A DNA stretch of 64,000 nt from an uncultured Saprospiraceae bacterium (GTDB lineage Bacteria > Bacteroidota > Bacteroidia > Chitinophagales > Saprospiraceae): NCBI GenBank assembly GCA_937941765.1, contig CALDGQ010000075.1, positions 29,328-93,327 on the forward strand, read 5' to 3'. Below the pieces are notes generated by a model. It saw only the letters and a list, made by a program, of their open reading frames with translations, was not told the DNA's origin and made no database searches. Positions 8,104-17,600 of the stretch are shown in pieces (the first letter of the stretch is position 1; the number at the start of each line of letters is the position of its first letter). The translations under genes were made by a program, and so were the position numbers.

Positions 8104-8886
8104 ATGCAAATTATATCTTTTGATGTCAGTGGAAAAATGGCTCATTTTCGTAAGTATTATGCTAATAACACCGCCTTTTCATTTTCTCTTCCCCCCAGAA
8201 CAACAATAATGGGGATGTTGGCAAATATGATGGGTTATCCTCGTGACAGTTACTATGCAGCTTTTGCTTCAAAGTATCTTCGAATTGGGATTAGAGTTAT
8301 GACTCCGATAAAAAAAACTTTTCATAGGATGAACATGTTGAGTATAAAATCAACTGGTGATGCAATGAAAGGTACAGGAGATTTTACAGGAGTTGGTGGG
8401 CGAACACAAATTCCTTTTGAAATTGTAACTGGACAAGATCTTCGTTTTGATTTTGTTGTATATCGAATTTTTCTTGGAGTAGGTGAGGAAGATAATGGTG
8501 AATTTGCAAAATTGAAGGAATTGATTTTACAAAAGAAGCAACATTTTAATTTGACATTGGGTACAGCTAATTTTTCATCATCTATTCGAAACCAACGTCT
8601 TTATGAAAAATGCAAACCTACTTTTTCGAATGAGGCGATAAAGATTCACTCGGCTATTCCATCTCATTTTTTGAAAAAAATGGATGCTAATAATATTGAT
8701 GATAATTTTATTGAAGAAGAATTGTTACCTGCTGATTTTATTAAAGATTTCGATAGAGAATTATCTAAAATGAATCGATTGATTTATAGTACAAAAGGAT
8801 TGCCTATTTCTGTAAATACTGAAAAACCTTTTTTCAATATTTTAGATGAAAATGGAAACAACCAAAATATAATGTTCATGGAATGA
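8104..8886 (+). CDS. cas5: Type I-B Cascade subunit Cas5
   Basis: A 260-residue Cas5h-type protein that caps the 5' handle of the crRNA. MQIISFDVSGKMAHFRKYY at the start and SFSLPPRTTIMGMLANMMGY (about residues 29-48) match the conserved opening of this family, including the PPRTT-x-GM loop. I place the start at 8104 rather than an earlier in-frame codon because the family begins MxIxxFDxxGxxAHFR and the earlier start would overlap cas7. The stop overlaps the cas3 start (ATGATGA), indicating translational coupling. Confidence 0.9.
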   Translation: MQIISFDVSGKMAHFRKYYANNTAFSFSLPPRTTIMGMLANMMGYPRDSYYAAFASKYLRIGIRVMTPIKKTFHRMNMLSIKSTGDAMKGTGDFTGVGGRTQIPFEIVTGQDLRFDFVVYRIFLGVGEEDNGEFAKLKELILQKKQHFNLTLGTANFSSSIRNQRLYEKCKPTFSNEAIKIHSAIPSHFLKKMDANNIDDNFIEEELLPADFIKDFDRELSKMNRLIYSTKGLPISVNTEKPFFNILDENGNNQNIMFME

Positions 8887-11246
8887 TGAAAACATTTTGG
8901 TCACATACTAAGAAGATAAATGGTAAAAAAGTACCAATAAAAAAATTGAAGGTACATACCAGTCGGGTTACCGCCAAAGCAGTTAATCAGACCACTACTA
9001 ATTCTGTATTTGAGAAAGTTGTAGACTTTGTTAGAAATATTGGGAAATACCACGATTTGGGAAAATATACTCCATACTTTCAAAATTATTTATTAAAAGA
9101 TGAGGTCTCTAAATTTAAACAACATTCTAAGTTCGGTGCTTTTACATTATTTCAAAAATATGAATCACATGGTGAAAAGCTGAATGCACTTTTTGCTTTT
9201 TATATAATTCTTCATCACCATTCTTCATTGACAAATTTTGATGAAATAAAAACGATGGCAAATCTTGAGGGGGATCAAAAATTTGTTTATGAAACTCAAC
9301 TTAAGTCCTTAAAGGCAGATATAAAACAAATTGCAACTGAATTAGGAGAACCAAGTTTAGAATTATTTTTGAATTTTCCAGAAGAGAGATTATGGCAGAA
9401 GCTCTATCGTTCATTTCCTCCGAAAAAAAGGGGAATAGAGTATTATTTTTTTTTAAACTATACTTTTTCCTTATTGATTGAAGCCGATAAATTAGATGCA
9501 TCGGAGACTCCTGTTTACATAACTAAGACACTACCTAATAATGCTGTAGATGAGTTTATAAAAAATAGCAAAAGGAAATCAACAAAAGATAAATTACGAA
9601 ATGAAGTCCGAGTAGAGGTTATTTCACAATTGCCCAAAATTGAAGAACAGCGTTTGTTCACCTTGACTGCCCCGACTGGTGTTGGTAAAACTTTGACTTC
9701 ATTAGATTTTGCTCTAAAATTAAAAAAGCAGGATTTAACACTTGCAAAAGGGCAGATAATTTATGCTTTGCCATTCATCAATATTATAGAGCAAGGATTT
9801 GATGAATATACGAATGTCTTTGACAAATATAATTGTAAAATATTAGCGCATTATCAGTATGCAGATGTATTTGGGGAAGATAGAGAAAAGGTAGATTTCG
9901 AAGGAAATGAGAATGAATATGGACAAAAGGTTATGGCATTAGATACATGGCAATCAGATATTGTAATCACTTCATTTGTTCAGTTTTTTCACACATTGAT
10001 TGGAAATAAAAATAAGTTATTGAAAAAATTTAACCATTTTTCCAATAGTATTATCATTTTAGATGAAGTACAAACACTACGTCTTGAATTGCTACCGGTT
10101 ATCGGTGCAACACTATATTATCTTACCCAATTGCTGAATGCACGAGTTATAATGATGACGGCAACGAAACCTGAAATTATGAAATTAGCATTTAAAAAGA
10201 TTTTAGGAAAAAGACAAGTTGAACTTAAAGATTGCCTTGGATATGAGTTGCTTCAATCACACGAAAAAGTTTATAAAAAATACAAAAGAACACAAATCAT
10301 TCCTCTACTTGACATAAGTTTTACTGAAGAAGAACCAGAAAAAGACTTTGTGAAGAAAATCTTTTCAAAGAAATGGGATAGTTCTAAATCCTGCTTAATT
10401 GTTGTTAACAAAGTTCAACGCTCTATTGATTTGTACAATTTTATTAGAGATTTCTTACAGGAAAATAACAATGAAAACCCAGTTTATTGTCTTTCAACTA
10501 ATATTGTCCCTATTGATAGATTGGGAAGGATAGAAAGAATAAAAGAAGATTTAAAAAAAAATATGTGTCCAATTTTAATTTCCACTCAGGTTGTAGAAGC
10601 AGGGGTTGACTTGGACTTTGATATGGGTTTTCGAGATTTGGGACCAATTGATAGTATAATTCAAGTGGCAGGACGAATAAATAGAGATTCGGATCCACTT
10701 AATCCTGACATTGAATATAAACCATTGTACGTAATGGATTTCGGTGACTGTCGAAAAATATATGATGCAACCACGGATGAACAAGTCAAGAAATCTTTCC
10801 AAGATAAATCGGCTATTTTGGAGAATGAATATTTAGACTTAGTTACTACATATTTCAATAGTATTTCTGTCAGTCCTTTTGATGATTCTTTAAAGACATT
10901 TGAACGAATGGAAAAATTAGAATATGGTGATATTTGGGAAGACTTTCAAATTATAAAACAAATGTCCAATGTAGTTTCAGTTTTTGTAGAATGTGATGAT
11001 AGAGCAACGGATGTAAAAATTGCATTTCAAAAACTGTGTTTGGGTCAGCTAAAAAAAGAAGAATTCGATAAAGATTTCAAAAGAGATTTTAATCAAAGGA
11101 TAATAGCTATTCCAAAATACTTATGTGAAGAATTAGAGGAACTAGTTACTGATAAAATATTAGTTTGTCCTTTTAGTAGATATGATTTCCAAACGGGTTA
11201 CAAAAGAAATGAAAAAATTTATACTCCAACTACATTTGCACTTTAA
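8883..11246 (+). CDS. cas3: CRISPR-associated nuclease-helicase Cas3
   Basis: A 787-residue effector recruited by target-bound Cascade to unwind and degrade DNA. The N-terminal HD nuclease domain is shown by KYHDLGKYTPYF near residue 56 and HHHSS near residue 115. The superfamily 2 helicase follows: Walker A APTGVGKTLTSL near residue 263, DEVQ box ILDEVQTL near 392, SAT-like motif MMTATKP near 423, and motif VI QVAGRINRD near 593. The length is normal for an HD-helicase fusion and no key residue seems lost, so the system should be able to interfere. It overlaps cas5 by 4 bp and is followed by cas6 after 16 bp. Confidence 0.95.
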   Translation: MMKTFWSHTKKINGKKVPIKKLKVHTSRVTAKAVNQTTTNSVFEKVVDFVRNIGKYHDLGKYTPYFQNYLLKDEVSKFKQHSKFGAFTLFQKYESHGEKLNALFAFYIILHHHSSLTNFDEIKTMANLEGDQKFVYETQLKSLKADIKQIATELGEPSLELFLNFPEERLWQKLYRSFPPKKRGIEYYFFLNYTFSLLIEADKLDASETPVYITKTLPNNAVDEFIKNSKRKSTKDKLRNEVRVEVISQLPKIEEQRLFTLTAPTGVGKTLTSLDFALKLKKQDLTLAKGQIIYALPFINIIEQGFDEYTNVFDKYNCKILAHYQYADVFGEDREKVDFEGNENEYGQKVMALDTWQSDIVITSFVQFFHTLIGNKNKLLKKFNHFSNSIIILDEVQTLRLELLPVIGATLYYLTQLLNARVIMMTATKPEIMKLAFKKILGKRQVELKDCLGYELLQSHEKVYKKYKRTQIIPLLDISFTEEEPEKDFVKKIFSKKWDSSKSCLIVVNKVQRSIDLYNFIRDFLQENNNENPVYCLSTNIVPIDRLGRIERIKEDLKKNMCPILISTQVVEAGVDLDFDMGFRDLGPIDSIIQVAGRINRDSDPLNPDIEYKPLYVMDFGDCRKIYDATTDEQVKKSFQDKSAILENEYLDLVTTYFNSISVSPFDDSLKTFERMEKLEYGDIWEDFQIIKQMSNVVSVFVECDDRATDVKIAFQKLCLGQLKKEEFDKDFKRDFNQRIIAIPKYLCEELEELVTDKILVCPFSRYDFQTGYKRNEKIYTPTTFAL

Positions 11247-11262
11247 CTTTAACTACTAACTA

Positions 11263-11919
11263 ATGCAACAAACCCTCCTCCAATTCCCAGAAATAAAACT
11301 AAACCGTCGAGACGGACACAAACTCCGTGGTTACTTCGCCAACACTTTCGGAGCGGACTCAGACTTATTCCACAACCATGACCAGGAGGGTAGAAATATT
11401 TTCCGTTATCCCAAGATACAGTACAAGATTGTGGAAGGTGTGCCTATGATGTTAGGTATAGGAGAAGGCGGGAAATTGATTGTTGATCGATTTTTAGCGA
11501 TTAGAGAAATCAATATTGATGGGGAGGCAATTGAATTGCGACAAAAAAACATGAAGTCGGAAGATTTTGAAGTACGGATGGACGGGGAGTTGTATGGATA
11601 TCGATTTGTGAATCCTTGGTTGCCATTGAATCAAAAAAATCATTCGGAGTATGTGGAGTTGGATGCAAAAGCGCAAAAAGAAAAGTTGCAAGGTATATTG
11701 ATAAACAATATGATTAGTTTTTTTAAAGCAGTAGACTTTCAGGCGGAAGAACGAATTAAGGTACACTTGGATTTGGAAGAACCTCGAGTAGCGAAATTTA
11801 AAAATCAGCCGATGTTGATTTTTAGTGGTGGTTTTGTCAGCAATGTGTATTTACCAGATTATATCGGATTGGGTAAATCGGTGGCAAGAGGATATGGAAC
11901 GATTTTGCACAAGACCTAG
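11263..11919 (+). CDS. cas6: CRISPR RNA endoribonuclease Cas6 (Cas6b-like)
   Basis: A 218-residue protein expected to cut the pre-crRNA within each repeat, 8 nt before the spacer, leaving the ATTGAAAC handle. The C-terminal LPDYIGLGKSVARGYGTI (about residues 197-214) is the glycine-rich RNA-binding loop of Cas6. The histidines near residue 37 (LFHNHDQEG) are candidate catalytic bases. The overall layout matches Cas6b-type proteins, with a short N-terminal ferredoxin domain and a divergent second one. It is the last gene of the interference operon and is followed by a convergent Uma2 gene 12 bp away. Confidence 0.82.
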   Translation: MQQTLLQFPEIKLNRRDGHKLRGYFANTFGADSDLFHNHDQEGRNIFRYPKIQYKIVEGVPMMLGIGEGGKLIVDRFLAIREINIDGEAIELRQKNMKSEDFEVRMDGELYGYRFVNPWLPLNQKNHSEYVELDAKAQKEKLQGILINNMISFFKAVDFQAEERIKVHLDLEEPRVAKFKNQPMLIFSGGFVSNVYLPDYIGLGKSVARGYGTILHKT

Positions 11920-11931
11920 CAGTCAGTGTCG

Positions 11932-12534
11932 TTAATCTTCTGGAAAAATTTCATTGGCATCCAGTTGCAAATCAGAAAAAATACTGGAAGGAATCATATC
12001 GCCTTTTACGTAAGGTTTTTGTTGGGTAGATTGGTATTTGCCAGATTTATCTAGTCGATATATTAAGATGGTAGCTTCATGTGGATGGACAATCCAGTAT
12101 TCTGATACACCGGCATTTTGATAAAGATCAAATTTTTCATTAAGGTCACGTGCAGACGTACTTTTGGATAAAATTTCGATAATCCAGTCTGGAGCGCCAT
12201 TACAACCTTGTTGATCTAGTTTTGATGTATCGCATATGACGCAAATATCAGGTTGGACAATTGTATCCACTTTATCAGGTTCTTGCATATTTGATGGCAA
12301 CGGTAATCGAACATCAAAAGGAGCATGAAAAGCTTTGCAAGGTTTTTTTAGTAAGTAACTTCCAATTAGGACATGCAAATTACTGGAAACTTCTTGGTGC
12401 AAGCGATTTGGGGCAGGCGACATTTTAAAAACTTTGCCTTTGATGATTTCAACCATTTCATCAAACTGCCAGGTCAGATAATCTGCATAGCTGTATTTTT
12501 TATTTAAATCTAATTGCTCAAACCGTGTAATCAT
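11932..12534 (-). CDS. Uma2-family (DUF820) PD-(D/E)XK nuclease-like protein
   Basis: A 200-residue protein of the Uma2 family, which has a restriction-endonuclease-like fold and no firmly established role. It shows the family pattern: an N-terminal YSYADYLTWQ box, VQPDICVICD (the catalytic Asp), DWIIEILSKST (Glu-x-Leu-Ser) and KFDLYQNAGVSEYWIVHP. I start at the ATG at 12534 because the ten codons before it add no family sequence. The gene is unusual in position. It lies between cas6 and cas1 on the opposite strand, convergent with cas6 and divergent from cas1, with only 52 bp to the cas1 start. It could be a passenger or a CRISPR-linked accessory nuclease. Nothing in the sequence decides this. 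Confidence 0.85.
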   Translation of the reverse strand: MITRFEQLDLNKKYSYADYLTWQFDEMVEIIKGKVFKMSPAPNRLHQEVSSNLHVLIGSYLLKKPCKAFHAPFDVRLPLPSNMQEPDKVDTIVQPDICVICDTSKLDQQGCNGAPDWIIEILSKSTSARDLNEKFDLYQNAGVSEYWIVHPHEATILIYRLDKSGKYQSTQQKPYVKGDMIPSSIFSDLQLDANEIFPED

Positions 12535-12586
12535 TGTATTCAGAATTTTTATAAAAATAAGCAATTTGCTTCATTAAATCCATTTT

Positions 12587-13582
12587 ATGCAAATCCATCT
12601 CAATACATACGGCACCTACTTGCATGTCAAAGATCAGCTTTTTGAGATCAAAATCAAAAAAGAAGGGAATGTTGAAAAGCATCAAGTTGCTGCGCATAAA
12701 GTAAAAAGTATCTGGATTGGAAAAGGAATTGCGCTTTCTTCTGAATCTGTAAAATTGGCGTTGCAAAATAATATTGATATCGTTTTTTTGGAATACGATG
12801 GACAACCGATTGGGAGAGTATGGCATAGCAAATTGGGAAGTACAACACGGATTAGAAAGCGACAATTAGAATGTAGTTTGTCAACGGAAGCATTGAGTTA
12901 TGTAACAATGTGGTTGAGTGCTAAAGTAGGGAATCAATTGACATTTGTAAAAGATTTGAAGAAACATCGTAAACAACATGAGGATTTTTTAGATAAAAAA
13001 ATTAAGCAAATCGAAGCACTAAAAATTTTGATAGAAAATGTGGAAGCTGGTCAGAAAGTAGATACAGTTGCTGACCAGTTGAGAGGTTGGGAAGGGACAG
13101 CAGGTAGATTGTATTTTGAAACACTAAGTTATGTATTAACCAAACCTTATCAATTTTCAGGGCGATCTTCTCGACCAGCAGTTGATATGTTTAACGCTTT
13201 TTTAAACTATGCATATGGAATGTTGTATTCAAAAGTTGAGAAATCAATTATATTGGCGGGGTTAGATCCTTATGTTGGTTTTTTGCATCGAGATGACTAT
13301 AATTATAAAAGTATGGTGTATGATTTTATAGAACCATATCGTGCCTATGCGGACAAAGTAGTTTTCCAATTATTTTCCGCCAAGAAAGTCAACAAATCTC
13401 ATGTCGATGAAATCTCCAATGGTTTGTCATTAAATAAATCGGGAAAAGTGTTGTTGATTGAGTCATTGAATACTTATTTGGAGGAAGACAAAATTAGGTA
13501 TAAAGGTAGAAATCAAACGCGTGCGAATGCGATGCAGTTTGATGCACATCAGTTTGCTAACAAATTAATTGCAAAAGAATGA
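12587..13582 (+). CDS. cas1: CRISPR integrase Cas1
   Basis: A 331-residue type I-B Cas1, the metal-dependent integrase that with Cas2 inserts new spacers next to the leader. The N-terminal beta domain (YGTYLHVKDQLFEIKIKKEG) and the alpha-helical domain are present. Motifs seen include EGTAGRLYFE near residue 168 (catalytic Glu), NAFLNYAYGMLYS near 205-217, HRDDYNYKSMVYDFIEPYR near 235-253 (catalytic His and downstream acidic residue), and the C-terminal ESLNTYLEE. Its expression probably needs a promoter in the 52 bp shared with the divergent Uma2 gene. It overlaps cas2 by 4 bp. Confidence 0.95.
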   Translation: MQIHLNTYGTYLHVKDQLFEIKIKKEGNVEKHQVAAHKVKSIWIGKGIALSSESVKLALQNNIDIVFLEYDGQPIGRVWHSKLGSTTRIRKRQLECSLSTEALSYVTMWLSAKVGNQLTFVKDLKKHRKQHEDFLDKKIKQIEALKILIENVEAGQKVDTVADQLRGWEGTAGRLYFETLSYVLTKPYQFSGRSSRPAVDMFNAFLNYAYGMLYSKVEKSIILAGLDPYVGFLHRDDYNYKSMVYDFIEPYRAYADKVVFQLFSAKKVNKSHVDEISNGLSLNKSGKVLLIESLNTYLEEDKIRYKGRNQTRANAMQFDAHQFANKLIAKE

Positions 13583-13869
13583 TACTTTGGGTAATGTATG
13601 ATATTGAAAATGATCGAGCACGAACTAAGATTGCAAAGTACTGCAAACAAGCAGGTTTGTATCGGGTACAATATTCAGTTTTTTTGGGGAGTGTAGAGCG
13701 TAACCAACGAGACACATTAGAATTGCAAATTGAAGAAGAGCTTGACGAAGCTGTAGATAAAGTTTATATTTTTCCGATGAGTCGAGATGAGCTAAATGAC
13801 ACAACATTGTTGGGGCAAGCATTTGACAAAAAGATGATATCTGATGAAGTAAAAGCATTGTTTTTTTAG
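13579..13869 (+). CDS. cas2: CRISPR adaptation protein Cas2
   Basis: A 96-residue ferredoxin-fold protein that bridges two Cas1 dimers. ILWVMYDIENDRARTKIAKY is the classic Cas2 N-terminus with the conserved Asp after the first strand. YRVQYSVFLGSV is the second strand, and VYIFPMSRDEL matches the later strand. It overlaps cas1 by 4 bp and cas4 begins 2 bp after it, so cas1-cas2-cas4 form one translationally coupled adaptation module beside the leader. Confidence 0.95.
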   Translation: MILWVMYDIENDRARTKIAKYCKQAGLYRVQYSVFLGSVERNQRDTLELQIEEELDEAVDKVYIFPMSRDELNDTTLLGQAFDKKMISDEVKALFF

Positions 13870-13871
13870 CT

Positions 13872-14450
13872 ATGAATATTTCAATAACACCATCGCATAT
13901 TATCCAATATTTGTATTGTCCACGATTCACTTATTTTGAATATTTATTGAGAATTCCACAATATGAAGGACGTCATTTCAAAGTAGTGAAGGGTAGGGAA
14001 GTGCATGAAAGAAAGGCAAGAGAGAATATTGAGTATATGCGAAAGCGATTGGGTGTTGTACAAAAATGGCACAATCAGTATTTGACAAATGATTTGATAC
14101 GTGGAGAAGTGGATGAAATTTATTTGTTGGAAGACGGTACAATGGCAGCATTGGATTACAAATTTGCAAAGTATGAAGATAAAGTATATGCTACTTACAA
14201 AACACAGTTGTACTGTTATGCTTGGTTGATTCGCAGTAATTTTAAAAAAGAAGTAAAGAAAGGTTTTTTAGTTTATACAAGGAGTAAAAATAAATTAATT
14301 GAAGTTGAAGTGGCAGAAAAGCATGTTGAAGAGATTAAAAAAGTGGCAACATCTATTGCTGAAATTTTGAGTAAAAATCGTTATCCGAAAGCTACGAAAG
14401 TAAAGCGCAGATGCTTATCTTGCACGTACAGAAATATTTGCACAAAATAG
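13872..14450 (+). CDS. cas4: CRISPR-associated exonuclease Cas4
   Basis: A 192-residue RecB-like nuclease that trims prespacers and helps select the PAM end. Four cysteines for an iron-sulfur cluster are visible: Cys16 in YLYCPRFTYFEY and Cys181, Cys184 and Cys190 in RRCLSCTYRNICTK. The nuclease core is present as GREVHE, GEVDEI (about residues 77-82), ALDYKFAKYED (Asp and Lys of the active site) and the QLYCYAWL motif. It is the last cas gene, after cas2, rather than preceding cas1 as in many type I-B loci. The leader follows directly. Confidence 0.95.
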   Translation: MNISITPSHIIQYLYCPRFTYFEYLLRIPQYEGRHFKVVKGREVHERKARENIEYMRKRLGVVQKWHNQYLTNDLIRGEVDEIYLLEDGTMAALDYKFAKYEDKVYATYKTQLYCYAWLIRSNFKKEVKKGFLVYTRSKNKLIEVEVAEKHVEEIKKVATSIAEILSKNRYPKATKVKRRCLSCTYRNICTK

Positions 14451-14643
14451 AGTTTCCGTTGGCAAACTTATTTTGATATGTAAAAAAATAGATTGTAAAT
14501 TGCTAATACTCAAAGAAATGTGTTTTCGGAAAATGTGGAAAACAGCAACAATAGTTCTTTGAAATATTGGATTTTAATAAAAATAAACAATGAATAATTT
14601 TAACGTAAAATACTGTGATACAGTGAATTATATAGACAGACGG
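14451..14643 (+). promoter_or_regulatory. CRISPR leader
   Basis: This AT-rich, non-coding stretch of about 190 bp lies between cas4 and the first repeat. It is identified as the leader because the repeats read on the plus strand with the type I-B 3' end ATTGAAAC, the adaptation genes abut it, and the opposite end of the array holds the mutated repeats. TTATTTTG at 14469-14476 resembles the -7 element but lacks a clear -33 partner, so I do not assign a promoter position. Confidence 0.7.
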
Positions 14644-17600
14644 CTTCATTTTCGACTTCCATAACAATAAGGATTGAAACAGGCAAGTATTACTAACTTT
14701 CTAAAGATATACACTCCTTCATTTTCGACTTCCATAACAATAAGGATTGAAACACCCTAATTAAATCAAATATCTGTTCTACTCCTGCTCCTTCATTTTC
14801 GACTTCCATAACAATAAGGATTGAAACTGTAAATGGAGTTATGCCTGTGGTGGCTGATTCTGACTTCATTTTCGACTTCCATAACAATAAGGATTGAAAC
14901 GATTCAGCGAATAAAATCTGGGATGAAGTTGGTTATCTTCATTTTCGACTTCCATAACAATAAGGATTGAAACCCCGTTCCTAAGGACGGGGTATGGTAT
15001 TGGCATATCCTTCATTTTCGACTTCCATAACAATAAGGATTGAAACTTATAGTTAAGTATTCCCTGCTACCTTCCTCAAACTCTTCATTTTCGACTTCCA
15101 TAACAATAAGGATTGAAACTAGACTATGACCTCAGATTTGATACGGGATTCTTACCTTCATTTTCGACTTCCATAACAATAAGGATTGAAACAAGGACTT
15201 AAATAAAGCGGATATACCTACGAAAAAAGCTTCATTTTCGACTTCCATAACAATAAGGATTGAAACGACCTATGACAGATACAGGAAGGTTAAAGTGCAG
15301 TAACTTCATTTTCGACTTCCATAACAATAAGGATTGAAACATTAGATTTTGGGTTAGGAAAGGATTGAACAATAAAGACTTCATTTTCGACTTCCATAAC
15401 AATAAGGATTGAAACACGCCAAAAACTTCTAGCCTTGGGCCATTGCAACAAGCTTCATTTTCGACTTCCATAACAATAAGGATTGAAACTTAATGGTGAT
15501 GTTAGTTATATTACGGATATTGAAACTTCATTTTCGACTTCCATAACAATAAGGATTGAAACTATCCTATGCTTAAACCGTTCTAACGAAGTAATATCCT
15601 TCATTTTCGACTTCCATAACAATAAGGATTGAAACAAAGAACGTGGACCGAAAGCGATCACAACAGCAGCTTCATTTTCGACTTCCATAACAATAAGGAT
15701 TGAAACATGCGGTGTACCTCAAAACACGCCAACCATCAATTGCCTTCATTTTCGACTTCCATAACAATAAGGATTGAAACGACTAATGCAAAAGGTAGTT
15801 TGTGTAAGCAGTTTGGCTTCATTTTCGACTTCCATAACAATAAGGATTGAAACAAATGGTAAATCATCATCGTCATCTTCCGATGTTTCCTTCATTTTCG
15901 ACTTCCATAACAATAAGGATTGAAACAGACCTTCAAAGACTGGAAAGAGGAAGGTTACACGGCTTCATTTTCGACTTCCATAACAATAAGGATTGAAACA
16001 TAATATCGACTAATGCGTCACAATCACATCCACAACTTCATTTTCGACTTCCATAACAATAAGGATTGAAACTAGTCAGGCTTTGTACTCCAAACACCCA
16101 AAACTTTCTTCATTTTCGACTTCCATAACAATAAGGATTGAAACCCCGTTTCAGCATCAACGATTTTGGTTATCAAAAATGTCTTCATTTTCGACTTCCA
16201 TAACAATAAGGATTGAAACCACAATTCGAATGAAAGTCAACCATAATGGTTTTATCTTCATTTTCGACTTCCATAACAATAAGGATTGAAACGTTTTGTA
16301 AGCTCTTCTTAGTTTTTTATAGTCAGGCCTTCATTTTCGACTTCCATAACAATAAGGATTGAAACTCACCAACGATCAATCCGTATTTCTCAGCGATTTT
16401 TCTTCATTTTCGACTTCCATAACAATAAGGATTGAAACACCCTTCTAGTTTGCCGCTATCTTCAAAGCCCTCATCCTTCATTTTCGACTTCCATAACAAT
16501 AAGGATTGAAACAATTTTAAAGGAGGTACGGCACGAAATTCGTTTTCGCTTCATTTTCGACTTCCATAACAATAAGGATTGAAACTACGCTGGCGCTGAA
16601 ACGAGCGAAGGCAACCGAAAACCTTCATTTTCGACTTCCATAACAATAAGGATTGAAACATCGTTCTCGTAATTCGTCCAGCGCGATCGGATGCCGCTTC
16701 ATTTTCGACTTCCATAACAATAAGGATTGAAACTCCAGTTACGGAACCGACAACAGATTTCGCGATTACCTTCATTTTCGACTTCCATAACAATAAGGAT
16801 TGAAACTTCCTGACGAACCAATCGACGAACCGATTATCGAACTTCATTTTCGACTTCCATAACAATAAGGATTGAAACTTGACTGCAACATTGAGCATCC
16901 TCCCAACAAGTTGACTTCATTTTCGACTTCCATAACAATAAGGATTGAAACGGCGGTGTTGGTCCTGCAACTGGTACCAATGATCCGCTTCATTTTCGAC
17001 TTCCATAACAATAAGGATTGAAACAGCGAGTAAGTAAGACTATTTCAACGGTGATATTATCTTCATTTTCGACTTCCATAACAATAAGGATTGAAACTAT
17101 CGTACGAAACAATCTGCCATATCAAATAACTCCTCTTCATTTTCGACTTCCATAACAATAAGGATTGAAACGGAAATCGGACACTCCTTGGGACCTTGTG
17201 TTTGCATCTTCATTTTCGACTTCCATAACAATAAGGATTGAAACCCTACTGATAATCCAGCTAAGCTATCCGAAGATGGTCTTCATTTTCGACTTCCATA
17301 ACAATAAGGATTGAAACTGATCGAATCAACAACCTGGTAAATACCTAGCCCAGCTTCATTTTCGACTTCCATAACAATAAGGATTGAAACGTCTCCAAAC
17401 GATTATATACTGATTCATCATATCCTTCTTCATTTTCGACTTCCATAACAATAAGGATTGAAACGAAGAAGAAAATAAATTTAGATTCACTAAATTTATT
17501 CTTCATTTTCGACTTCCATAACAATAAGGATTGAAACTCATGAAAAATTCAATACAAATTACAGATGCAGACAACTTCATTTTCGACTTCCATAACAATA

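Noticed and set aside
14469..14476. TTATTTTG as a promoter element in the CRISPR leader
   Set aside because: It is one base from the -7 consensus but no -33 TTG or TTTG is found at suitable spacing, so no promoter is called.
15355..15372. Repeat-like AAGGATTGAAC inside a spacer
   Set aside because: It lacks the rest of the repeat and one base of the 3' end, and neighbouring spacing is normal. Treated as chance similarity within a spacer.
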